Positions 52,131-63,610 of a stretch of 64,000 nucleotides of DNA are shown piece after piece. This stretch comes from Sepiola atlantica (taxonomy: Eukaryota > Mollusca > Cephalopoda > Sepiida > Sepiolidae), in NCBI GenBank assembly GCA_963556195.1, contig CAUVYP010000583.1:496001-560000 (forward strand), given 5' to 3'. The notes below the pieces were generated by a model. That model did no database searches, had not been told where the DNA came from, and was given only the letters and a program-made list of their open reading frames with translations. Positions within the stretch are counted from its first letter, which is position 1, and each line of letters begins with the position of its first letter. The position numbers were made by a program, and so were the translations under genes.

Positions 52131-54124
52131 CAATCATCACCTTGAATTGTTGATTATATGTTTTGTTGTTAAATGTTAACAATCATTACCTTGAATTGTT
52201 GATTTATATGTTTTGTTGTTAAATGTTAACAATCATTACCTTGAATTGTTGATTATACGTTTTGTTGTTAAATGTTAACAATCATCACCTTGAATTGTTG
52301 ATTTATATGTTTTGTTGTTAAATGTTAACAATCATCACCTTGAATTGTTGATTTATATGTTTTGTTGTTAAATGTTAACAATCATCACCTTGAATTGTTG
52401 ATTTATATGTTTTGTTGTTAAATGTTAACAATCATTACCTTGAATTGTTGATTATATGTTTTGTTGTTAAATGTTAACAATCATCACCTTGAATTGTTGA
52501 TTATATGTTTTGTTGTTAAATGTTAACAATCATTACCTTGAATTGTTGATTATATGTTTTGTTGTTCAATGTTAACAATCATTACCTTGAATTGTTGATT
52601 TATATGTTTTGTTGTTTAATGTTAACAATCATCACCTTGAATTGTTGATTATATGTTTTGTTGTTAAATGTTAACAATCATCACCTTGAATTGTTGATTA
52701 TATGTTTTGTTGTTAAATGTTAACAATCATCACCTTGAATTGTTGATTATATGTTTTGTTGTTAAATGTTTACAATCATCACCTTGAATTGTTGATTATT
52801 TGTTTTGTTGTTAAATGTTAACAATCATTACCTTGAATTGTTGATTATTTGTTTTGTTGTTAAATGTTAACAATCATTACCTTGAATTGTGGATTATATG
52901 TTTTGTTGTTAAATGTTAACAATCATCACCTTTAATTGTTGATTATATGTTTTGTTGTTAAATGTTTACAATCATCACCTTGAATTGTTGATTATATGTT
53001 TTGTTGTTAAATGTTAACAATCATTACCTTGAATTGTTGATTTATATGTTTTGTTGTTAAATGTTAACAATCATCACCTTGAATTGTTGATTATATGTTT
53101 TGTTGTTAAATGTTTACAATCATCATCTTGAATTGTTGATGATATGATTTGTTGTTAAATGTTAACAATCATTACCTTGAATTGTTGATTATATGTTTTG
53201 TTGTTAAATGTTAACAATCATTACCTTGAATTGTTGATTTATATGTTTTGTTGTTAAATGTTAACAATCATCACCTTGAATTGTTGATTATATGTTTTGT
53301 TGTTAAATGTTAACAATCATCACCTTGAATTGTTGATGATATGATTTGTTGTTAAATGTTAACAATCATTACCTTGAATTGTTGATTATATGTTTTGTTG
53401 TTAAATGTTAACAATCATTACCTTTAATTGTTGATTATATGTTTTGTTGTTAAATGTTAACAATCATCACCTTGAATTGGTGATTATATGTTTTGTTGTT
53501 AAATGTTAACAATCATCACCTTGAATTGTTGATTATATGTTTTGTTGTTAAATGTTTACAATCATCACCTTGAATTGTTTATTATTTGTTTTGTTGTTAA
53601 ATGTTAACAATCATTACCTTGAATTGTTGATTATTTGTTTTGTTGTTAAATGTTAACAATCATTACCTTGAATTGTTGATTATATGTTTTGTTGTTAAAT
53701 GTTAACAATCATCACCTTTAATTGTTGATTATATGTTTTGTTGTTAAATGTTTACAATCATCACCTTGAATTGTTGATTATATGTTTTGTTGTTAAATGT
53801 TAACAATCATTACCTTGAATTGTTGATTTATATGTTTTGTTGTTAAATGTTAACAACTATCACCTTGAATTGTTGATTATATGTTTTGTTGTTAAATGTT
53901 TACAATCATCACCTTGAATTGTTGATGATATGATTTGTTGTTAAATGTTAACAATCATTACCTTTAATTGTTGATTATATGTTTTGTTGTTAAATGTTAA
54001 CAATCATCACCTTGAATTGTTGATTATATGTTTTGTTGTTAAATGTTAACAATCATTACCTTGAATTGTTGATTATATGTTTTGTTGTTAAATGTTAACA
54101 ATCATTACCTTTAATTGTTGATTA

Positions 54125-55369
54125 TATGTTTTGTTGTTAAATGTTAACAATCATCACCTTGAATTGTTGATTTATATGTTTTGTTGTCAAATGTTAACAA
54201 TCATCACCTTAAATTGTTGATTATATGTTTTGTTGTTAAATGTTAACAATCATCACCTTGAATTGTTGATTATATGTTTTGTTGTTAAATGTTAACAATC
54301 ATTACCTTGAATTGTTTATTTATATGTTTTGTTGTTAAATGTTAACAATCATCACCTTGAATTGTTGATTATATGTTTTGTTGTTAAATGTTAACAATCA
54401 TTACCTTGAATTGTTGATTATATGTTTTGTTGTTAAATTTTAACAATCATTACCTTTAATTGTTGATTATATGTTTTGTTGTTAAATGTTAACAATCATC
54501 ACCTTGAATTGTTGATTATATGTTTTGTTGTTAAATGTTAACAATCATTACCTTGAATTGTAGATTATATGTTTTGTTGTTAAATGTTAACAAACATTAC
54601 CTTGAATTGTTGATTATATGTTTTGTTGTTAAATGTTAACAATCATTACCTTGAATTGTTTATTTATATGTTTTGTTGTTAAATGTTAACAATCATTACC
54701 TTGAATTGTTGATTATACGTTTTGTTGTTAAATGTTAACAATCATCACCTTGAATTGTTGATTTATATGTTTTGTTGTCAAATGTTAACAATCATCACCT
54801 TAAATTGTTGATTATATGTTTTGTTGTTAAATGTTAACAATCATCACCTTGAATTGTTGATTATATGTTTTGTTGTTAAATGTTAACAATCATTACCTTG
54901 AATTGTTTATTTATATGTTTTGTTGTTAAATGTTAACAATCATCACCTTGAATTGTTGATTATATGTTTTGTTGTTAAATGTTAACAATCATTACCTTGA
55001 ATTGTTGATTATATGTTTTGTTGTTAAATTTTAACAATCATTACCTTTAATTGTTGATTATATGTTTTGTTGTTAAATGTTAACAATCATCACCTTGAAT
55101 TGTTGATTATATGTTTTGTTGTTAAATGTTAACAATCATTACCTTGAATTGTAGATTATATGTTTTGTTGTTAAATGTTAACAAACATTACCTTGAATTG
55201 TTGATTATATGTTTTGTTGTTAAATGTTAACAATCATTACCTTGAATTGTTTATTTATATGTTTTGTTGTTAAATGTTAACAATCATTACCTTGAATTGT
55301 TGATTATACGTTTTGTTGTTAAATGTTAACAATCATCACCTTGAATTGTTGATTTATATGTTTTGTTGT
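54125..55369 (+). repeat. 591-bp tandem pair (12 monomers)
   Basis: Two units, about 54125-54715 and 54716-55306, with similarity running on to 55369. Anchors: GTTGTCAAATG (C at 54188 and 54779) and TTGTAGATTATATG followed by AACAAACATT (54561 and 55152). AACAAACATT is found only here. The size equals the 2.8-4.0 kb pair, but the variant content differs, so it is an independent 12-monomer duplication. Confidence 0.86.
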
Positions 55370-56029
55370 TAAATGTTAACAATCATCACCTTGAATTGTT
55401 GATTTATATGTTTTGTTGTTAAATGTTAACAATCATCACCTTGAATTGTTGATTTATATGTTTTGTTGTTAAATGTTAACAATCATCACCTTGAATTGTT
55501 GATTATATGTTTTGTTGTTAAATGTTAACAATCATCACCTTGAATTGTTGATTATATGTTTTGTTGTTAAATGTTAACAATCATCACCTTGAATTGTTGA
55601 TTATATGTTTTGTTGTTAAATGTTAACAATAATCACCTTGAATTGTTGATTATATGTTTTGTTGTTAAATGTTAACAATCATCACCTTGAATTGTTGATT
55701 ATATGTTTTGTTGTTAAATGTAAACAATCATTACCTTGAATTGTTGATTTATATGTTTTGTTGTTAAATGTTAACAATCATCACCTTGAATTGTTGATTA
55801 TATGTTTTGTTGTTAAATGTTAACAATCATCACCTTGAATTGTTGATTATATGTTTTGTTGTTAAATGTAACCAATCATTACCTTTAATTGTTGATTTAT
55901 ATGTTTTGTTGTTAAATGTTAACAATCATCACCTTGAATTGTTGATTATATGTTTTGTTGTTCAATGTTAACAATCATTACCTTGAATTGTTGATTATAT
56001 GTTTTGTTGTTAAATGTTAACAATCATTA

Positions 56030-58980
56030 CCTTAAATTGTTGATTTATATGTTTTGTTGTTAAATGTTAACAATCATCACCTTGAATTGTTGATTATATG
56101 TTTTGTTGTTAAATGTTTACAATCATCACCTTGAATTGTTGATTATATGTTTTGTTGTTAAATGTTAACAATCATCACCTTGAATTGTTGATTATATGTT
56201 TTGTTGTTAAATGTTAACAATCATTACCTTGAATTGTTGATTATATGTTTTGTTGTTAAATGTTAACAATCATTACTTTGAATTGTTGATTATATGTTTT
56301 GTTGTTAAATGTTAACAATCATTACCTTGAATTGTTTATTTATATGTTTTCTTGTTAAATGTTAACAATCATTACCTTGAATTGTTGATTATACGTTTTG
56401 TTGTTAAATGTTAACAATCATCACCTTGAATTGTTGATTTATATGTTTTGTTGTTAAATGTTAACAATCATTACCTTGAATTGTTGATTTATATGTTTTG
56501 TTGTTAAATGTTAACAATCATCACCTTGAATTCTTGATTTATATGTTTTGTTGTTAAATGTTAACAATCATCACCTTGAATTGTTGATTATATGTTTTGT
56601 TGTTCAATGTTAACAATCATTACCTTGAATTGTTGATTTATATGTTTTGTTGTTTAATGTTAACAATCATCACCTTGAATTGTTGATTATATGTTTTGTT
56701 GTTAAATGTTAACAATCATCACCTTGAATTGTTGATTATATGTTTTGTTGTTAAATGTTAACAATCATCACCTTGAATTGTTGATTATATGTTTTGTTGT
56801 TAAATGTTTACAATCATCACCTTGAATTGTTGATTATTTGTTTTGTTGTTAAATGTTAACAATCATTACCTTGAATTGTTGATTATTTGTTTTGTTGTTA
56901 AATGTTAACAATCATTACCTTGAATTGTGGATTATATGTTTTGTTGTTAAATGTTAACAATCATCACCTTTAATTGTTGATTATATGTTTTGTTGTTAAA
57001 TGTTTACAATCATCACCTTGAATTGTTGATTATATGTTTTGTTGTTAAATGTTAACAATCATTACCTTGAATTGTTGATTTATATGTTTTGTTGTTAAAT
57101 GTTAACAATCATCACCTTGAATTGTTGATTATATGTTTTGTTGTTAAATGTTAACAATCATCACCTTGAATTGTTGAGTATATGTTTTGTTGTTAAATGT
57201 TAACAATCATTACCTTGAATTGTTGATTATATGTTTTGTTGTTAAATTTTAACAATCATTACCTTTAATTGTTGATTATATGTTTTGTTGTTAAATGTTA
57301 ACAATCATCACCTTGAATTGTTGATTATATGTTTTGTTGTTAAATGTTAACAATCATTACCTTGAATTGTTGATTATATGTTTTGTTGTTAAATGTTAAC
57401 AATCATTACTTTGAATTGTTGATTATATGTTTTGTTGTTAAATGTTAACAATCATTACCTTGAATTGTTTATTTATATGTTTTCTTGTTAAATGTTAACA
57501 ATCATTACCTTGAATTGTTGATTATACGTTTTGTTGTTAAATGTTAACAATCATCACCTTGAATTGTTGATTTATATGTTTTGTTGTTAAATGTTAACAA
57601 TCATCACCTTGAATTCTTGATTTATATGTTTTGTTGTTAAATGTTAACAATCATCACCTTGAATTGTTGATTATATGTTTTGTTGTTAAATGTTAACAAT
57701 CATCACCTTGAATTGTTGATTATATGTTTTGTTGTTAAATGTTAACAATCATTACCTTGAATTGTTGATTATATGTTTTGTTGTTAAATGTTAACAATCA
57801 TTACCTTTAATTGTTGATTATATGTTTTGTTGTTAAATGTTAACAATCATCACCTTGAATTGTTGATTTATATGTTTTGTTGTTAAATGTTAACAATCAT
57901 TACCTTGAATTGTTGATTATATGTTTTATTGTTAAATGTTAACAATCATTACCTTGAATTGTTGATTATATGTTTTGTTGTTAAATGTCAACAATCATTA
58001 CCTTGAATTGTTTATTTATATGTTTTGTTGTTAAATGTTAACAATCATCACCTTGAATTGTTGATTATATGTTTTGTTGGTAAATGTTAACAATAATCAC
58101 CTTGAATTGTTGATTATATGTTTTGTTGTTAAATGTAAACAATCATCACCTTGAATTGTTGATTATATGTTTTGTTGTTAAATGTAAACAATCATTACCT
58201 TGAATTGTTGATTTATATGTTTTGTTGTTAAATGTTAACAATCATCACCTTAAATTGTTGATTATATGTTTTGTTGTTAAATGTTAACAATCATCACCTT
58301 GAATTGTTGATTATATGTTTTGTTGTTAAATGTTAACAATCATTACCTTGAATTGTTTATTTATATGTTTTGTTGTTAAATGTTAACAATCATCACCTTG
58401 AATTGTTGATTATATGTTTTGTTGTTAAATGTTAACAATCATTACCTTGAATTGTTTATTATATGTTTTGTTGTTAAATTTTAACAATCATTACCTTTAA
58501 TTGTTGATTATATGTTTTGTTGTTAAATGTTAACAATCATCACCTTGAATTGTTGATTATATGTTTTGTTGTTAAATGTTAACAATCATTACCTTGAATT
58601 GTTGATTATATGTTTTGTTGTTAAATGTTAACAATCATTACCTTGAATTGTTGATTATATGTTTTGTTGTTAAATGTTAACAATCATTACCTTGAATTGT
58701 TTATTTATATGTTTTGTTGTTAAATGTTAACAATCATTACCTTGAATTGTTGATTATACGTTTTGTTGTTAAATGTTAACAATCATCACCTTGAATTGTT
58801 GATTTATATGTTTTGTTGTTAAATGTTAACAATCATCACCTTGAATTGTTGATTTATATGTTTTGTTGTTAAATGTTAACAATCATCACCTTGAATTGTT
58901 GATTTATATGTTTTGTTGTTAAATGTTTACAATCATTACCTTGAATTGTTGATTATACGTTTTGTTGTTAAATGTTAACA
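56030..58980 (+). repeat. 2.9-kb block, copy 2
   Basis: Partner of 49230-52130. It retains the full GTTCAATG then GTTTAATG pair (~56604, ~56655). The four GAATTC changes I found in the window all lie in these two blocks. At about 58980 a TTACC/GATTATTTG monomer replaces TCACC/GATTATATG, ending the match. Confidence 0.87.
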
Positions 58981-59249
58981 ATCATTACCTTGAATTGTTG
59001 ATTATTTGTTTTGTTGTTAAATGTTAACAATCATTACCTTGAATTGTTGATTATATGTTTTGTTGTTAAATGTTAACAATCATCACCTTTAATTGTTGAT
59101 TTATATGTTTTGTTGTTAAATGTTAACAATCATCACCTTGAATTGTTGATTATATGTTTTGTTGTTAAATGTTAACAATCATCACCTTGAATTGTTGATT
59201 ATATGTTTTGTTGTTAAATGTTAACAATCATTACCTTGAATTGTTGATT

Positions 59250-61870
59250 ATATGTTTTGTTGTTCAATGTTAACAATCATTACCTTGAATTGTTGATTTA
59301 TATGTTTTGTTGTTTAATGTTAACAATCATCACCTTGAATTGTTGATTATATGTTTTGTTGTTAAATGTTAACAATCATCACCTTGAATTGTTGATTATA
59401 TGTTTTGTTGTTTAATGTTAACAATCATCACCTTGAATTGTTGATTATATGTTTTGTTGTTAAATGTTTACAATCATCACCTTGAATTGTTGATTATTTG
59501 TTTTGTTGTTAAATGTTAACAATCATCACCTTGAATTGTTGATTATTTGTTTTGTTGTTAAATGTTAACAATCATCACCTTGAATTGTTGATTATATGTT
59601 TTGTTGTTAAATGTTTACAATCATCATCTTGAATTGTTGATGATATGATTTGTTGTTAAATGTTAACAATCATTACCTTGAATTGTTGATTATATGTTTT
59701 GTTGTTAAATGTTAACAATCATCACCTTTAATTGTTGATTATATGTTTTGTTGTTAAATGTTTACAATCATCACCTTGAATTGTTGATTATATGTTTTGT
59801 TGTTAAATGTTAACAATCATTACCTTGAATTGTTGATTTATATGTTTTGTTGTTAAATGTTAACAATCATCACCTTGAATTGTTGATTATATGTTTTGTT
59901 GTTAAATGTTTACAATCATCACCTTGAATTGTTGATGATATGATTTGTTGTTAAATGTTAACAATCATTACCTTGAATTGTTGATTATATGTTTTGTTGT
60001 TAAATGTTAACAATCATTACCTTGAATTGTTGATTTATATGTTTTGTTGTTAAATGTTAACAATCATCACCTTGAATTGTTGATTATATGTTTTGTTGTT
60101 AAATGTTTACAATCATCACCTTGAATTGTTGATGATATGATTTGTTGTTAAATGTTAACAATCATTACCTTGAATTGTTGATTATATGTTTTGTTGTTAA
60201 ATGTTAACAATCATTACCTTGAATTGTTGATTTATATGTTTTGTTGTTAAATGTTAACAATCATCACCTTGAATTGTTGATTATATGTTTTGTTGTTAAA
60301 TGTTAACAATAATCACCTTGAATTGTTGATTATATGTTTTGTTGTTAAATGTAAACAATCATCACCTTGAATTGTTGATTATATGTTTTGTTGTTAAATG
60401 TAAACAATCATTACCTTGAATTGTTGATTTATATGTTTTGTTGTTAAATGTTAACAATCATCACCTTAAATTGTTGATTATATGTTTTGTTGTTAAATGT
60501 TAACAATCATCACCTTGAATTGTTGATTATATGTTTTGTTGTTAAATGTTAACAATCATTACCTTGAATTGTTTATTTATATGTTTTGTTGTTAAATGTT
60601 AACAATCATCACCTTGAATTGTTGATTATATGTTTTGTTGTTAAATGTTAACAATCATTACCTTGAATTGTTGATTATATGTTTTGTTGTTAAATTTTAA
60701 CAATCATTACCTTTAATTGTTGATTATATGTTTTGTTGTTAAATGTTAACAATCATCACCTTGAATTGTTGATTATATGTTTTGTTGTTAAATGTTAACA
60801 ATCATCACCTTTAATTGTTTATTATATGTTTTGTTGTTAAATGTTTACAATCATCACCTTGAATTGTTGATTATATGTTTTGTTGTTAAATGTTAACAAT
60901 CATTACCTTGAATTGTTGATTTATATGTTTTGTTGTTAAATGTTAACAATCATCACCTTGAATTGTTGATTATATGTTTTGTTGTTAAATGTTAACAATC
61001 ATCACCTTGAATTGTTGATTATATGTTTTGTTGTTAAATGTTAACAATCATTACCTTGAATTGTTGATTATATGTTTTGTTGTTCAATGTTAACAATCAT
61101 TACCTTGAATTGTTGATTTATATGTTTTGTTGTTTAATGTTAACAATCATCACCTTGAATTGTTGATTATATGTTTTGTTGTTAAATGTTTACAATCATC
61201 ACCTTGAATTGTTGATTATTTGTTTTGTTGTTAAATGTTAACAATCATCACCTTGAATTGTTGATTATTTGTTTTGTTGTTAAATGTTAACAATCATCAC
61301 CTTGAATTGTTGATTATATGTTTTGTTGTTAAATGTTTACAATCATCATCTTGAATTGTTGATGATATGATTTGTTGTTAAATGTTAACAATCATTACCT
61401 TGAATTGTTGATTATATGTTTTGTTGTTAAATGTTAACAATCATCACCTTTAATTGTTGATTATATGTTTTGTTGTTAAATGTTTACAATCATCACCTTG
61501 AATTGTTGATTATATGTTTTGTTGTTAAATGTTAACAATCATTACCTTGAATTGTTGATTTATATGTTTTGTTGTTAAATGTTAACAATCATCACCTTGA
61601 ATTGTTGATTATATGTTTTGTTGTTAAATGTTTACAATCATCACCTTGAATTGTTGATGATATGATTTGTTGTTAAATGTTAACAATCATTACCTTGAAT
61701 TGTTGATTATATGTTTTGTTGTTAAATGTTAACAATCATTACCTTGAATTGTTGATTTATATGTTTTGTTGTTAAATGTTAACAATCATCACCTTGAATT
61801 GTTGATTATATGTTTTGTTGTTAAATGTTTACAATCATCACCTTGAATTGTTGATGATATGATTTGTTGT
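59250..61870 (+). repeat. Block pair at offset 1,722-1,820 bp
   Basis: The run GTTCAATG, GTTTAATG, TGTTTACAATC, GATTATTTG twice, then ATCATCATCTTG with GATGATATGATTT occurs near 59.26-60.13 kb and 61.08-61.87 kb. GTTCAATG is 1,820 bp apart (59261, 61081), while ATCATCATCTTG is 1,722 bp apart (59622, 61344). The second copy therefore lacks two monomers (98 bp). Confidence 0.82.
59740..60133 (+). repeat. 197-bp four-monomer tandem unit
   Basis: GATGATATGATTT monomers lie exactly 197 bp apart at 59934 and 60131 (49+49+50+49), and again at 61656 and 61853. The four-monomer cycle is TTACC/GATTATATG, TTACC/GATTTATATG, TCACC with TGTTTACAATC, and TCACC/GATGATATG. This is the smallest clear higher-order unit in the window. 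Confidence 0.82.
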
Positions 61871-61877
61871 TAAATGT

Positions 61878-63610
61878 TAACAATCATTACCTTTAATTGT
61901 TGATTATATGTTTTGTTGTTAAATGTTAACAATCATCACCTTTAATTGTTTATTATATGTTTTGTTGTTAAATGTTTACAATCATCACCTTGAATTGTTG
62001 ATTATATGTTTTGTTGTTAAATGTTAACAATCATTACCTTGAATTGTTGATTATTTGTTTTGTTGTTAAATGTTAACAATCATTACCTTGAACTGTTGAT
62101 TATATGTTTTGTTGTTAAATGTTAACAATCATCACCTTTAATTGTTTATTATATGTTTTGTTGTTAAATGTTTACAATCATCACCTTGAATTGTTGATTA
62201 TATGTTTTGTTGTTAAATGTTAACAATCATTACCTTGAATTGTTGATTTATATGTTTTGTTGTTAAATGTTAACAATCATCACCTTGAATTGTTGATTAT
62301 ATGTTTTGTTGTTAAATGTTTACAATCATCACCTTGAATTGTTGATGATATGATTTGTTGTTAAATGTTAACAATCATTACCTTGAATTGTTGATTATAT
62401 GTTTTGTTGTTAAATGTTAACAATCATTACCTTGAATTGTTGATTTATATGTTTTGTTGTTAAATGTTAACAATCATCACCTTGAATTGTTGATTATATG
62501 TTTTGTTGTTAAATGTTAACAATCATCACCTTGAATTGTTGATTTATATGTTTTGTTGTTAAATGTTAACAATCATCACCTCGAATTGTTAATTATATGT
62601 TTTGTTGTAAAATGTTAACAATCATCACCTTGAATTGTGGATTATATGTTTTGTTGTTAAATGTTAACAATCATTACCTTGAATTGTTGATTATATGTTT
62701 TGTTGTTAAATGTTAACAATCATTACCTTTAATTGTTGATTATATGTTTTGTTGTTAAATGTTAACAATCATCACCTTTAATTGTTTATTATATGTTTTG
62801 TTGTTAAATGTTTACAATCATCACCTTGAATTGTTGATTATATGTTTTGTTGTTAAATGTTAACAATCATTACCTTGAATTGTTGATTATTTGTTTTGTT
62901 GTTAAATGTTAACAATCATTACCTTGAACTGTTGATTATATGTTTTGTTGTTAAATGTTAACAATCATCACCTTTAATTGTTTATTATATGTTTTGTTGT
63001 TAAATGTTTACAATCATCACCTTGAATTGTTGATTATATGTTTTGTTGTTAAATGTTAACAATCATTACCTTGAATTGTTGATTTATATGTTTTGTTGTT
63101 AAATGTTAACAATCATCACCTTGAATTGTTGATTATATGTTTTGTTGTTAAATGTTTACAATCATCACCTTGAATTGTTGATGATATGATTTGTTGTTAA
63201 ATGTTAACAATCATTACCTTGAATTGTTGATTATATGTTTTGTTGTTAAATGTTAACAATCATTACCTTGAATTGTTGATTTATATGTTTTGTTGTTAAA
63301 TGTTAACAATCATCACCTTGAATTGTTGATTATATGTTTTGTTGTTAAATGTTAACAATCATCACCTTGAATTGTTGATTTATATGTTTTGTTGTTAAAT
63401 GTTAACAATCATCACCTCGAATTGTTAATTATATGTTTTGTTGTAAAATGTATACAATCATCACCTTGAATTGTGGATTATATGTTTTGTTGTTAAATGT
63501 TAACAATCATTACCTTGAATTGTTGATTATATGTTTTGTTGTTAAATGTTAACAATCATTACCTTTAATTGTTGATTATATGTTTTGTTGTTAAATGTTA
63601 ACAATCATCA
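61878..63610 (+). repeat. 836-bp tandem pair (17 monomers) near the window end
   Basis: About 61878-62713 is followed by its copy at 62714-63549, with similarity running to about 63610. Anchors: TTGAACTGTTG (62091, 62927), found only here, ACCTCGAATTGTTAATT (62579, 63415) and TTGTGGATTATATG. The second copy has a private TGTATACAATC near 63450 where the first has TGTTAACAATC. The order after 63.6 kb resembles the 25.4-25.7 kb block. Confidence 0.86.
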
